Positions 1 through 7,848 of a stretch of 23,360 bases of DNA are shown here, piece by piece. The stretch spans positions 1 to 23,360 of the forward strand of contig DKTP01000120.1 in assembly GCA_002473085.1 (NCBI GenBank), read 5' to 3'. The notes under the pieces are model-generated. The model was not told where the DNA came from and made no database searches. It worked only from the letters and a program-made list of their open reading frames with translations. Made by a program: the position numbers and the translations under genes. The stretch is from Anaerolineales bacterium UBA7227 (GTDB taxonomy: Bacteria; Chloroflexota; Anaerolineae; Anaerolineales; Villigracilaceae). The stretch's first letter is position 1; each line of letters opens with the position of its first letter.

Positions 1-93
1 GGCGCGCCGCGGTCGGATTCGCGCCGCGAGCGTCCCGCGCCCACGCCGAAGAGTTACGGCAAGAACCGTCTCGCGCCGCGCAGGAGGAAGTGA
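1..93 (+). CDS. C-terminal tail of a truncated + strand gene, basic low-complexity end
   Basis: Frame 1 is open from the window edge to a TGA at 91-93 and encodes 30 residues rich in Arg, Lys, Pro and Ser, ending LAPRRRK. Such basic, disordered tails are common at the ends of RNA-binding proteins such as DEAD-box helicases or pseudouridine synthases, but nothing here identifies the family. A strong terminator follows 8 bases after the stop, which supports a real gene end on this strand. The function cannot be called from this fragment. Confidence 0.55.
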   Translation, partial: GAPRSDSRRERPAPTPKSYGKNRLAPRRRK

Positions 94-101
94 CGAGAAT
101 C

Positions 102-133
102 AAAAAGGGACGTTTCGCCAACGTCCCTTTTTT
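102..133 (+). terminator. Rho-independent terminator of the partial left-edge gene
   Basis: A perfect 13-bp stem (AAAAAGGGACGTT pairing with AACGTCCCTTTTT) encloses a TCGCC loop and runs into a T tract. The A run on the left arm gives T residues on the other strand too, so it may also stop transcripts arriving from the ATP-grasp gene on the minus strand, whose stop codon is at 152. Confidence 0.9.
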
Positions 134-151
134 GTTGGAACCGGCCCCGCG

Positions 152-1156
152 CTAGCGGCGGACTTCCACAGGCTGGAGTTTGCGGCGGCGGGAAAGTTGC
201 GGCGGAAGCGCCCGCTTTTCGCGGCGCAGTATGGCAGAGCGGAAAATGCGGTCGAGAAAACCTTCCACGCCGCCAGGGTCGTCTTCCATCATGTAATCGG
301 CGGAAGCCTTATCGTCGCCGACGTTCAAGACGCTGGGGTTGGGGTTGAGTTCCAGCAAAAAGAGTTCGCCCTCGGCGTTCATGCGAATATCCGCGCGGCC
401 GTAGCCCACGCCTCCCAGCGCGAGATAGATCTTCTTCACCAGCGCCTTCAGGCGCTTCGCCAGGGCGGGATCTTCAACCGGCCACAGGTCCATGTCCACA
501 TCGAGATTGAATTTCATAGCCCAGTGTTTGAAGGTCTCGCCTTCAGGAAAAATGATCTCGAGCGGATCGTACGCATACGGTTCGTCCAGGTTGTCGGGGT
601 TGTCCGCGATCAGGATGGTGAACTCGCGCCCGTCCACAAATTCCTCAATGCGCGCGCCGCCGTATTGCCCGCACATGAGATCGAAGCGCGTCCGCAGTTG
701 CTGCATGGTCTCGACGCGCGATTCCTTCGTCATGCCCACGCTGGCATAACTTTCGTAATGTTTGACGATCAGGGGGAATTTCAACCCGGCGCGTTCGACC
801 ATCTCTTCCACCGGCTCGCCCTGGCGCGCCTCCAAACCGCGCGGAAAACCGATGCCCCTGCGCTGCGCGGCGACCTGGGTCTGTTCGCGCGTGGGCGCGT
901 AGAAAACGCTGTCCGCGCCGGTGAAGGGCAGGTTCAACGCTTCGAGCGCCTGCGGCACGTCGATGCCCGGACGGTCCTCGTCGGCCGCGCCGTCGCACAG
1001 GTTTAAATAAACGTCGTATTCTTCCCGTTGGGCAATATCGCGGATGAAGTCGAACGCGGGGCGTTTGACGTTGTACATTTTCCATTCGTGATTTTGTAGA
1101 AGTTCCCGAGGGTCGTAATTCCCAAAGTTTTCATCAGACAAGACGCAGACACGCAT
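152..1156 (-). CDS. ATP-grasp ligase, D-alanine--D-alanine ligase-like
   Basis: A 334-residue protein of the ATP-grasp superfamily, closest in layout to D-Ala-D-Ala ligases, which join a carboxylate to an amine through an acyl-phosphate. Visible features are an N-terminal Rossmann-like part (MRVCVLSDENFG), the central PLIVKHYESYASVGM stretch that fits the ATP-binding Lys and glycine-rich loop, IEEFVDGREFT, and the C-terminal LFLLELNPNPSVLNVGDD that fits the Mg-binding Glu/Asn motif. The true substrate is unknown: peptidoglycan Ddl enzymes normally sit with mur/fts genes, and none are here. The frame is open to 1234, but I start at 1156 because GAGG lies just upstream and a strong promoter lies inside the longer reading. 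It is a single-gene unit. Confidence 0.8.
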   Translation of the reverse strand: MRVCVLSDENFGNYDPRELLQNHEWKMYNVKRPAFDFIRDIAQREEYDVYLNLCDGAADEDRPGIDVPQALEALNLPFTGADSVFYAPTREQTQVAAQRRGIGFPRGLEARQGEPVEEMVERAGLKFPLIVKHYESYASVGMTKESRVETMQQLRTRFDLMCGQYGGARIEEFVDGREFTILIADNPDNLDEPYAYDPLEIIFPEGETFKHWAMKFNLDVDMDLWPVEDPALAKRLKALVKKIYLALGGVGYGRADIRMNAEGELFLLELNPNPSVLNVGDDKASADYMMEDDPGGVEGFLDRIFRSAILRREKRALPPQLSRRRKLQPVEVRR

Positions 1157-1187
1157 GAAGCCTCGCAGCAAAGAAAATTTATTGACG

Positions 1188-1217
1188 ATATTATTCCATA
1201 TTTCGCCGCGTTGACAA
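1188..1217 (-). promoter_or_regulatory. sigma70-type promoter of the ATP-grasp gene
   Basis: On the minus strand, TTGTCA (1212-1217) is followed after 18 bases by TAATAT (1188-1193). The start point would be near 1181, giving a leader of about 25 bases to the ATG at 1156. Its position inside the longest open frame argues against the upstream start at 1234. Confidence 0.75.
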
Positions 1218-1286
1218 GTTTTTGCACTTATCAATTACCTTAAATTATTACATTGAACCAATGCGCTGAAAACGTCCAAAGCAAGT

Positions 1287-1309
1287 CCAATCTTAAATTT
1301 TAAGGTTGG
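1287..1309. promoter_or_regulatory. AT-rich 23-bp palindrome upstream of the ATP-grasp gene
   Basis: CCAATCTTAAA and TTTAAGGTTGG form 11-bp arms around one central base, with one G-T wobble. It lies about 70 bases upstream of the -35 box of the ATP-grasp promoter and is not followed by a T run, so an operator for a dimeric regulator is more likely than a terminator. The function is inferred from shape only. Confidence 0.4.
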
Positions 1310-1345
1310 CGCGTCAACCGACAATTTGCGCCTGCTTTAAGACAC

Positions 1346-1367
1346 GAATGCCCGAGAACGGGCATTC
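1346..1367 (-). terminator. Hairpin downstream of the glycosyltransferase gene, possible terminator
   Basis: GAATGCCCG and CGGGCATTC form a perfect 9-bp stem with an AGAA loop, 22 bases past the glycosyltransferase stop. On the minus strand the bases after the stem are GTGTCTT, not a clean T tract, so termination would be weak or Rho-assisted. Confidence 0.5.
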
Positions 1368-1388
1368 AAAATAAAAACGATTCTGGAT

Positions 1389-2321
1389 TCAACAATCTTT
1401 CGGCGCTTCGCGGACGATATAGAGCGGCCTGCTCTTGGCTTCATCGTACAACCTGCCGAGATATTCCCCCAGGATGCCGAGCGAGATCAATTGCACCCCG
1501 CCAAGAAAGAGGACCGAAATGAGCGTGGTGGTCTGCCCCTCGAAGAAATGCGAACCGGTCATCCGCAGGATAGCCACAACGGGAATCGCGAGAATGGCGA
1601 CGCCCGCGGAAATGAATCCAAAGAACGTGGCTACCTGCAGGGGGAAATAGGAAAAACTGGTGATGGCGTTCAGCGCGAGTTTCAACATTTTGCGGAACGG
1701 ATATTTCGTCACGCCCGCGAGACGGGCGGCGCGCTTGTATTCCACGCCGATCTGCCTGAAGCCCACCCAGGCCGACATCCCGCGCGGGAAGCGGTGACGT
1801 TCCTTCATCTGCTTGAGCACGTCCACCACTTTGCGGTCCATCAGGCGAAAATCTCCCGTGTCGACCGGGATGTTGACGTCGGTGATCCAGCGGATGAGAC
1901 GATAGAACATGGCGGCGGTGGCCTTCTTAAACCAGGATTCGCCCTCGCGCTCGGCGCGGACAGCGTACACCACCTCGTAGCCCTCGCGCCATTTCTTCGC
2001 CAGTTCAGGAATGATCTCGGGCGGGTCCTGCAAGTCGGCGTCGATGATGACGATCGCCTCGCCGCGGGCATAGTCCCAGCCGGCGGTGATGGCGACCTGA
2101 TGGCCGAAGTTGCGCGCAAAGATGACGGGGCGGACGCGTTCGTCGGACGCGGCCAGCGCGCGGATCCTGTCGGTCGAGCCGTCGGTGGAGCCGTCGTCCA
2201 CGAGAAGCAGTTCCCAGGGTTCGCCCAGCGCGTCCATCGTCTCTGCGACGCGGCGGTGAAGCTCGGGAAGGTTTTCGATTTCGTTGTAGATGGGGGCGAC
2301 GATCGAGTAGGTGATTTTCAT
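1389..2321 (-). CDS. Family 2 glycosyltransferase, polyprenyl-phosphate (DPM1/GtrB-like)
   Basis: A 310-residue GT2 enzyme expected to transfer a sugar from a nucleotide sugar to a polyprenyl phosphate on the inner face of the membrane, giving lipid-linked sugar for cell-envelope glycans. The GT-A domain shows SIVAPIYNEIENLPEL at the start, LLVDDGSTDGS near residue 40, and IIDADLQDPPE near residue 93 carrying the metal-binding Asp residues. Two membrane segments follow at about 230-260 and 270-295, as in GtrB-type enzymes. It is the last gene of the minus-strand run, 28 bases after the AI-2E-type gene. The sugar donor cannot be read from the sequence. Confidence 0.88.
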   Translation of the reverse strand: MKITYSIVAPIYNEIENLPELHRRVAETMDALGEPWELLLVDDGSTDGSTDRIRALAASDERVRPVIFARNFGHQVAITAGWDYARGEAIVIIDADLQDPPEIIPELAKKWREGYEVVYAVRAEREGESWFKKATAAMFYRLIRWITDVNIPVDTGDFRLMDRKVVDVLKQMKERHRFPRGMSAWVGFRQIGVEYKRAARLAGVTKYPFRKMLKLALNAITSFSYFPLQVATFFGFISAGVAILAIPVVAILRMTGSHFFEGQTTTLISVLFLGGVQLISLGILGEYLGRLYDEAKSRPLYIVREAPKDC

Positions 2322-2349
2322 GGGATGGTCATTCCAGGCGGTTTGAGTT

Positions 2350-3540
2350 TCAGTCGGATGGGGTCAACGTTTCCGCGCGGACGTCCGGGGCGGAGTCCGC
2401 CGAGGGGGAGGATTCGGCCGGGGAGGCCGCGCCCGGCGGCGGGTCGGCGGGAGAGGCGACGGGTTCTTCGTCTTCGAAGGCGGGCAATCCCATCAGCCGC
2501 GCGTGGAGGTACCGTCCGATCACGCCCAGCGAGGCCAGCACAGGGACGATGATGAAGGCGCCGATGATCCCCGTAAAGATGACCGCCGCGATGATGGCGA
2601 CGAATATGACGCCCTCGTGCATGTGGACGCTGCGTCCGTAGATGAGCGGGCGCAGCCAGATGTTTTTTACGTTGATGAGGACCACATAAAGGCCCGCGAC
2701 GATCAGCGCAAAGACGAGGTGGTTTTGCGGCATCCACGCAAAGTTGGAGCCTTCGAGCAGCGCGACGGCGAGGGCCAGCGCGGTGGCGGCAAAGGGACCC
2801 ACGTCGGGAATGAGGCTGAAGAGGCCCGCCAGGATTCCCAGCAGGAGCGCGCCGGGCAGGCCGATGGCGCTCCAAATTACGCTAAAGACGACGGCCACGA
2901 TGATCATTAAGGTCAACTGCCCGCGCAGATAATTCATCCACACGGTTTTGATCTTGCGGTACAGGCGCCAGATGTCGTGCTGGTAATCGGACGGAGCGAG
3001 GCCGATGAGCCAGTCGCGCAGGCGGTCCCAATCGGTCATAAAATAGTAGACGCTGACCACGATCACCAGCGACCAGAGCATTCCCCGCGAGGTGGTTTCG
3101 ATCACTTTGAAGGCGTTCTCCGGCAGGAACTGGACCACCGCCGAAAGCGAATCGCGCAGGGCCGGGATCAAGTCGTTGAAGTGGAATTGCAGACCGGCGA
3201 CCGCGATCGGTTTTGCCAGCAGCGCTTCCACGTCGTCAATGATCCTGAAGAGGTCGCCGATCACTTCGTTCACTTCGCGGGTCAGCATGGGCAGGAGAGA
3301 GACCGGGAGGGCGACAATCAACGCCAGGCCGAAGAAAAAGACGAGGCGCGAGGCCGCGGCCTGACTTAACTTGAAACGGCGGCGGGACAATTCCACCAGC
3401 GGGTAGAGAATGTACGCGATCAGTCCCGCCGTGATGAGGGGCTTGAAGAGTTCGCGCGCCTGCCACCCGACAAAGACGAGGACGATCAGGATCAGCGCGG
3501 TCACAAAGTAGCGCGTCGCGGGAGGCCAGCGGTTTTTCAT
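2350..3540 (-). CDS. AI-2E family (PerM/TqsA-type) membrane protein
   Basis: A 396-residue protein with about eight hydrophobic segments, matching the AI-2E transporter family (PF01594), whose members export or exchange small molecules or ions. It begins MKNRWPPATRYFVTALIL and carries the family hallmark region LFSLIPDVGPF and a following INVKNIWLRPLIYGRSVHMHE stretch. The last 45 or so residues are a Pro/Ala/Ser-rich acidic tail, probably disordered and cytoplasmic. Its ATG overlaps the thrC stop as ATGA, so translation is likely coupled. Substrates differ across the family and none is indicated here. A much longer open frame runs upstream over thrC, but that part is a shadow. Confidence 0.88.
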   Translation of the reverse strand: MKNRWPPATRYFVTALILIVLVFVGWQARELFKPLITAGLIAYILYPLVELSRRRFKLSQAAASRLVFFFGLALIVALPVSLLPMLTREVNEVIGDLFRIIDDVEALLAKPIAVAGLQFHFNDLIPALRDSLSAVVQFLPENAFKVIETTSRGMLWSLVIVVSVYYFMTDWDRLRDWLIGLAPSDYQHDIWRLYRKIKTVWMNYLRGQLTLMIIVAVVFSVIWSAIGLPGALLLGILAGLFSLIPDVGPFAATALALAVALLEGSNFAWMPQNHLVFALIVAGLYVVLINVKNIWLRPLIYGRSVHMHEGVIFVAIIAAVIFTGIIGAFIIVPVLASLGVIGRYLHARLMGLPAFEDEEPVASPADPPPGAASPAESSPSADSAPDVRAETLTPSD

Positions 3541-4805
3541 GCGATCTGCCTCAACGCCTCCAGCGTGGGCGCGATGACGGGGGCCTCGGCGACGGCGCGC
3601 ATGGCGGCGCGGACGTCTTTGAGGCCGCTGCCGGTGTTCAGGACCAGCACGGGATCGTCGCTGCGCGTCAGACCCGACGCGGCCGCGCGCTCCACCCCGG
3701 CGTAGGCCGCCGCCCCGGCCGGTTCGGCAAAGACGCCCACCCGTCCGAGTTTCGCGATGGCGCGGACGATCTCCTCGTCCGAGACGACGACGTACGCGCC
3801 GCCCGTCTCGCGCGCCGCGCGGACGGCGCGCACGCCGTCCCGCGGCAGGTCCACCGAGATGCTGTCGGCGATGGTCGAAGCGGAGACGGGGACGATGGTC
3901 TCCGTCCCATCGCGGAAGGCGTTGGCGATGGCGGCGGAGCCTTCCGCCTGCACGCCGACGATGCGCGGCAGGTTGGGAATCCAGCCGAGTTTGTGCAGGT
4001 CTTTGAAGCCCTTGTGGATGCCGGAGATGATGTTCCCGTCGCCCACGGATACGAAGATGGTCAGCGGCGAATGGTTGTCGAGCGGATGGTCCTTCTTGTG
4101 CCAGTCGCGATGCGCCTCCAGCCACCACTCCCAGATCTCGAAGGCGGCGGTCTTCTTCCCCTCTGCGGTAAACGGATTGTAGCCCGTGTTCCGACAGTAC
4201 CAGCCGAACTCGTTCGCGGCTTTGACGGCGAGGTCGAAGGCGTCGTCGTAGGAACCGTCCACGAGAATCACTTTCGCCCCGAAGACGAGCAGCTGCGCCA
4301 CCTTCGCGGGCGGCGCGGATTTGGGCGCGAGGATGACGGCTTTCTGTCCGACCGCGGCGGACATGCAGGCGAGCGCCGCGCCCGCGTTGCCGGTGGAGGC
4401 GGTCACGATCACTTCGGCTTCGATCTCGCGCGCCCGCGCCACTACGATGGCGGAGGCGCGGTCCTTGAACGAGGCGGAGGGATTGCGGGACTCGTCTTTG
4501 AGCCAGAGATGTTTCAGTCCCAATTCTTCGGCAAGGACGGGCAGTTTGAACACGGGAGTCCAGCCCGCGAGGTGAAGCGGGGTCGCGTCGCCTTTCGGCG
4601 CGCCGACCGGCAGGAGCGGCTCGTAGCGCCACAGGGAGAAGTCTTCGCGGCTGGTCACGTCTTCGGGCTGGTATTTTTTCTGGATGGCTTTGTAGTCCAG
4701 TTCCACGTTCAGGTTGCCCCCGTCCCTCGGGCAGGCGTAAGTCACCTGGCCGGGCAGGTATTCTTGTCCACACAATGAACAGCGATAACCGACAAATTTT
4801 TGCAT
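3537..4805 (-). CDS. thrC: Threonine synthase
   Basis: A 422-residue PLP enzyme that converts O-phosphohomoserine to threonine. The PLP lysine lies in NPSASFKDRAS (about K114) and the phosphate-binding loop in STGNAGAA (about 138-145). The first 30 residues contain a zinc-ribbon-like element, CSLCGQEY then YACPRDGG. The last expected Cys is replaced by Asp, so metal binding may be lost. I start at MQKFVGYRC, with GAGG a few bases upstream, rather than at 5063, which adds low-quality sequence. It heads the operon with the AI-2E-type gene. Threonine dehydratase or cysteate synthase are fold relatives, but the ribbon plus this loop favour ThrC. Confidence 0.9.
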   Translation of the reverse strand: MQKFVGYRCSLCGQEYLPGQVTYACPRDGGNLNVELDYKAIQKKYQPEDVTSREDFSLWRYEPLLPVGAPKGDATPLHLAGWTPVFKLPVLAEELGLKHLWLKDESRNPSASFKDRASAIVVARAREIEAEVIVTASTGNAGAALACMSAAVGQKAVILAPKSAPPAKVAQLLVFGAKVILVDGSYDDAFDLAVKAANEFGWYCRNTGYNPFTAEGKKTAAFEIWEWWLEAHRDWHKKDHPLDNHSPLTIFVSVGDGNIISGIHKGFKDLHKLGWIPNLPRIVGVQAEGSAAIANAFRDGTETIVPVSASTIADSISVDLPRDGVRAVRAARETGGAYVVVSDEEIVRAIAKLGRVGVFAEPAGAAAYAGVERAAASGLTRSDDPVLVLNTGSGLKDVRAAMRAVAEAPVIAPTLEALRQIA

Positions 4806-4824
4806 GGCGCATTTCCTCGCCTTG

Positions 4825-4854
4825 ATTTTACCCGATAACCCTTTCCGGTTTCGA
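4825..4854 (-). promoter_or_regulatory. Candidate thrC promoter
   Basis: Minus-strand TAAAAT (4825-4830) lies 20 bases upstream of the thrC ATG, with a weak -35 candidate TCGAAA (4849-4854) at 18-base spacing. The rest of the 92-base gap between thrC and the acyltransferase gene shows no other signal. Confidence 0.4.
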
Positions 4855-4897
4855 CATGGCGCGGTCACGGAAAGCGCCGGAGAATCCCCCGCGAGAT

Positions 4898-5989
4898 TCA
4901 ACGGGACGGCGGGATTGACGCGTCCCGGCCCGCCTCCGCAAGCCGCGGGGACTTGTCGTACTTGAAGCGATGGCCCCAGTCCATGACGGGTTTTTCGAGG
5001 AGGCGGTATGAAATTTCCGCAACGACGAAGAGGAGAAGCGCGGTGACGGGAAGGTTGATCCACGGCAGGTTGATGAACGGAAGTCCGCGCAAAGCGGGGA
5101 CGATCATGAGACGCAGCGGCTTATGGAGAAGATAAATACCGTACGAACGCAGTCCGAGCCATTCGAAGAATTTATTCGAAAAGATCAAGTTCGGTTTGCC
5201 TGCCGGATGGAGCAGCGCCAGAACCAGCAAGTCCCCATAAAGGAGCGCGAGGTTGACATGCACCCACGGCCCGCCAAAGCCCGTCCCGGCGCGGAGAAAG
5301 TACGCGACGCCCGCCAGCAACGGGAGGAGCGCAACGAGAAAATGCCGTTTGAAGCGCGCGAAGCGATCGCGTCCCCGGCCGCCCTCCCAGAGAACGGCGA
5401 TCAGCACACCGAGCATGAGCGAGTCGGCGCGGTGAAGCGGGAGGATGTTGGCCGCGAGCGAGTCGGGCGTCATCCAGCGCAGGAAGGGAGCGAGGAAGAT
5501 GAGGACGATGGAGAGTCCGGCAAGCAGTTTTCGGTTCAGGTTTTTCGCGGCGACGGACAGGAAGACGTAAAACTGTTCCTCGAGCGCGAGGGACCAGGTC
5601 ACGTCCAAAAAGGGATCGCGCCAAAATCCGCGCGCGGCGTAGAGAAAATTCTGGATGAAGGTGAAGTAGGACCAGAGCGGCAAATGCTGCGAATAGGACG
5701 ATCCCAAAAATTCGGGCGCGAATTTCATCAGGAACACGAACAGCAACAACAGCAGCCAGAACAGCGGGATAATGCGCGCGGCGCGGCGCAGGTAGAAGGT
5801 CTGGTAGTAGTTGCGGGCCTCCACGTTTTCCAAAAGGATGGAGGCGATGAGGAATCCCGAAAGGACAAAAAACAAGTCCACCCCGCTCCACAGCAGGCCG
5901 GGCTTGAACTGGTCGGGGACGTAATGGTGGACCAAGACCATCAGGATGGCGATGCCCCGCAACACATCCAGCGCCTGCGAACGTTTCAT
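4898..5989 (-). CDS. Acyltransferase 3 family membrane protein (OafA/YrhL-like)
   Basis: A 363-residue integral membrane protein of the acyltransferase 3 family (PF01757), which O-acylates surface polysaccharides, peptidoglycan or small molecules. Family marks are ALDVLRGIAILMVLVHHYVP at the N terminus, WSGVDLFFVLSGFLIASILL, the Arg-rich FYLRRAARIIPLFW, and WSLALEEQFYVFL. About ten hydrophobic helices are visible. No SGNH domain is fused. The ATG at 5989 has only a weak AAGGGA about a dozen bases upstream. The open frame extends far beyond the start, but the extension is antisense to the aldo/keto reductase gene and is spurious. The acyl acceptor is unknown; the nearby glycosyltransferase makes an envelope glycan plausible. 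Confidence 0.88.
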   Translation of the reverse strand: MKRSQALDVLRGIAILMVLVHHYVPDQFKPGLLWSGVDLFFVLSGFLIASILLENVEARNYYQTFYLRRAARIIPLFWLLLLLFVFLMKFAPEFLGSSYSQHLPLWSYFTFIQNFLYAARGFWRDPFLDVTWSLALEEQFYVFLSVAAKNLNRKLLAGLSIVLIFLAPFLRWMTPDSLAANILPLHRADSLMLGVLIAVLWEGGRGRDRFARFKRHFLVALLPLLAGVAYFLRAGTGFGGPWVHVNLALLYGDLLVLALLHPAGKPNLIFSNKFFEWLGLRSYGIYLLHKPLRLMIVPALRGLPFINLPWINLPVTALLLFVVAEISYRLLEKPVMDWGHRFKYDKSPRLAEAGRDASIPPSR

Positions 5990-6037
5990 TGAAGATGCAA
6001 ATCCCTTAAGGCGGAATGACGGGCGGCGAACGGCGGA

Positions 6038-6062
6038 ATTATACCAACCCGTCGGGTATAAT
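6038..6062. promoter_or_regulatory. Back-to-back perfect -10 boxes of divergent promoters
   Basis: ATTATACC (6038-6045) and GGTATAAT (6055-6062) are exact inverse copies 9 bases apart, placing a perfect TATAAT on each strand. The + copy lies 32 bases upstream of the aldo/keto reductase ATG and the minus copy 48 bases upstream of the acyltransferase ATG. Neither has a good -35 box at 16-18 bases, so activation or weak use is possible. Confidence 0.6.
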
Positions 6063-6094
6063 CGTAAAAAATCAGGTTCACAAAGGAATCGAAG

Positions 6095-7081
6095 ATGAAA
6101 ATGGAATATCGCCGTTTGGGAAGGGCTGGCATTAAAGTCAGCGCGCTGTCTTTCGGGTCGTGGGTCACGTTTCACAACCAGGTGCAGATCGATTCTGCGG
6201 CGGAGATGATGCGGATCGCGTACGAGGCGGGCGTCAACTTCTTCGACAACGCGGAAGTTTACGCGGGCGGGAAGTCCGAGGAAGTGATGGGCGCGGCGCT
6301 GAAGAAACTCGGCTGGCGGCGCGGCAGTTACCTCGTCTCGACGAAATTTTTCTGGGGACTGCACGACGGCCCCAACGAACGGAACACGCTGAACCGCAAA
6401 CGCCTGCTCGAGGCGATTGACGGTTCCCTCCGCCGACTTGGGCTGGACTACGTGGACCTCGTCTTTTGTCACCGCCCGGACAAAAACACCCCCGTCGAAG
6501 AGACGGCGCGGGCGATGCAGGATATCGTCGCGTCGGGACGCGCCATGTACTGGGGCGTCTCCGAGTGGAGCGCGGACGAGATCCGCGCCGCGTGGACGGT
6601 TTGCGACAAATACGGCTGGCACAGGCCGACCATGGAACAGCCCGAATACAATCTCTTCCGCCGCGAGCGCGTGGAAAAAGAATACGCGCGTCTCTACGAA
6701 GACATCGGCCTCGGGACGACGACCTGGAGTCCGCTGGCTTCGGGACTGTTGACGGGCAAATACCAGAACGGCATCCCCGCCGACAGCCGCGGCGCGTTGA
6801 AAGGCTATGGCTGGCTCAAGGACAAACTGACCGACCCGGAAAACCTCGCTAAAGTAAAGAAACTGGCAAAGATCGCCAAAGAGTTGGACTGCACGCTGGC
6901 GCAGTTCGCCATCGCCTGGTGCGCGAAGAATCCCAACGTCAGCACGGTCATCACGGGCGCGAGCCGTCCCGAGCAGGTGAGCGAGAACATGAAAGCGCTC
7001 GAAGTCCTGCCGAAATTGACCGAGGACGTGATGGCGCAGGTGGATAAGATCGTCGGAAAGCCGAAGGAAGAAGGGGAGTAA
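6095..7081 (+). CDS. Aldo/keto reductase, Kv-beta-like
   Basis: A 328-residue NADPH-dependent oxidoreductase of the aldo/keto reductase superfamily, TIM-barrel fold, most like the AKR6 / potassium-channel beta-subunit group by the start [21 protein letters not shown] and the length. The catalytic tetrad can be placed at D51, Y56 ([11 protein letters not shown]), K84 (VSTKFFW) and H126 (FCHRPDK). The C-terminal half has [15 protein letters not shown] and [13 protein letters not shown], the usual cofactor-binding loops. AAAGGA precedes the ATG by about 8 bases. It is first in a three-gene + unit; the physiological substrate, an aldehyde or ketone, cannot be told. Confidence 0.9.
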   Translation: MKMEYRRLGRAGIKVSALSFGSWVTFHNQVQIDSAAEMMRIAYEAGVNFFDNAEVYAGGKSEEVMGAALKKLGWRRGSYLVSTKFFWGLHDGPNERNTLNRKRLLEAIDGSLRRLGLDYVDLVFCHRPDKNTPVEETARAMQDIVASGRAMYWGVSEWSADEIRAAWTVCDKYGWHRPTMEQPEYNLFRRERVEKEYARLYEDIGLGTTTWSPLASGLLTGKYQNGIPADSRGALKGYGWLKDKLTDPENLAKVKKLAKIAKELDCTLAQFAIAWCAKNPNVSTVITGASRPEQVSENMKALEVLPKLTEDVMAQVDKIVGKPKEEGE

Positions 7082-7135
7082 GAAAAAGCATGGAGAGCAA
7101 CCCACATGCGAAAACAAACCTAATCGGAGGTCGAA

Positions 7136-7357
7136 ATGGCAAAGAAAAACAATCGCGACGTGGAGAAGGTTTACTCCGTCAAACAGTTTGCCGCTAAATT
7201 GCGGCGGCTGGCTGACGCCCTGGAACAGGGGAAGCGGTTCTCCATCCAGGTGGCGGGGAAGCGGATCAGCGTCCCCCCGGGCGCCAGCATCAGCGTCGAG
7301 CATGAGCGCTCCGACGGCGCGGAGGAAGTCGAGTTCCAGCTCAAATGGGAGAATTGA
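7136..7357 (+). CDS. amphi-Trp domain protein
   Basis: A 73-residue protein matching the amphi-Trp domain family. The diagnostic part is the C-terminal beta stretch EEVEFQLKW, with its near-terminal Trp, after an N-terminal helix carrying KQFAAKLRRLADALEQGK and a strand around GKRISVPPG. The family is small and of unknown role; it is frequent in archaea and scattered bacteria. GGAGG lies 6 bases upstream of the ATG. It is 54 bases after the reductase and 3 bases before the next gene, which suggests co-expression with the latter. Confidence 0.8.
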   Translation: MAKKNNRDVEKVYSVKQFAAKLRRLADALEQGKRFSIQVAGKRISVPPGASISVEHERSDGAEEVEFQLKWEN

Positions 7358-7360
7358 GAG

Positions 7361-7732
7361 ATGAATCAGACGAATGCCTGGCGGCGTAAAGTCGAGGAGT
7401 ACGAAGCGGACTTGTACCGCGATCAAACCGTCACATTTCTGTTTTTCTCCTTCCAGCGAAAGGCCAAACGCGGCGAGATCGAAGTGAAAAAGTACGACAA
7501 CGGAGAGGCCCGGGTGGAGGTCGAATTCTTCGGCGTCGAAGTCCCCGATGGCGCCGCGGTTTATGCGACGGCAGACGGAAAGACCATCTGCCAGGTGGAG
7601 GTCCGCCGGGGCGCTGGCCGCCTGCGCGCGGACGTTCAGGCGGAAGCGGTCGCGGCCATTCACAGCGGGAGTACGGCGGAAATCCGGCACATGGGCCAGG
7701 TACTCATGGCTGGCTCATTCCGACCAGACTAA
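7361..7732 (+). CDS. Uncharacterised beta-rich protein next to the amphi-Trp gene
   Basis: I do not recognise this 123-residue protein. It has a charged N-terminal helix (NAWRRKVEEYEADLYRDQ), then alternating short strands through FLFFSFQRK, GEIEVKKYDNGEARVEVEFFGV, a DGKTICQVEV strand and GRLRADVQ, suggesting a compact beta barrel or sandwich. There is no signal peptide, no membrane segment and only one Cys. Its ATG is 3 bases after the amphi-Trp stop and a terminator follows 43 bases after its own stop, so it is the last gene of the unit. Co-translation with the amphi-Trp protein hints at a shared complex, which is inference only. Confidence 0.75.
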   Translation: MNQTNAWRRKVEEYEADLYRDQTVTFLFFSFQRKAKRGEIEVKKYDNGEARVEVEFFGVEVPDGAAVYATADGKTICQVEVRRGAGRLRADVQAEAVAAIHSGSTAEIRHMGQVLMAGSFRPD

Positions 7733-7775
7733 AACGGCTGGAAACCAGTTTCAAGTTCACATCTTTCGCGTCCAA

Positions 7776-7815
7776 CAAAAACAGCGGAGCCGTTGGCTTC
7801 CGCTGTTTTTGTTTC
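7776..7815 (+). terminator. Rho-independent terminator of the reductase/amphi-Trp unit
   Basis: CAAAAACAGCGGA pairs with TCCGCTGTTTTTG, with a small inner GCC/GGC stem on top. The A-rich left arm would also give a T tract on the minus strand, so it may serve uvrB from the other side as well. Confidence 0.88.
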
Positions 7816-7816
7816 G

Positions 7817-7848
7817 CTGACCACTGAAACGCGATTACTGGTCACTCC
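7817..7848. repeat. Degenerate 7-bp array over the uvrB end
   Basis: The sequence parses as CTGACCA, CTGAAAC, GCGATTA, CTGGTCA, CTCCCC, seven-base steps with a CTG start. It overlaps the uvrB stop codon (7842-7844). Taken alone it is weak; it is listed because two clearer 7-bp arrays occur elsewhere in the window. Confidence 0.35.

Noticed and set aside
1157..1234. Longer N terminus for the ATP-grasp protein
   Set aside because: The added 26 residues cover the predicted promoter and do not look like the family start; a GAGG site precedes the internal ATG.
3541..4812. Long open frame upstream of, and in frame with, the AI-2E-type gene
   Set aside because: It overlaps thrC in another frame and is composed of Arg-rich low-complexity sequence; the real start is the ATGA overlap at 3540.
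5990..7690. Long open frame on the minus strand opposite the reductase, amphi-Trp and unknown genes, continuous with the acyltransferase gene
   Set aside because: It lies antisense to three well-supported genes, has no family signature, and the acyltransferase family starts at MKRSQALDVLRG. It reflects high GC codon use.
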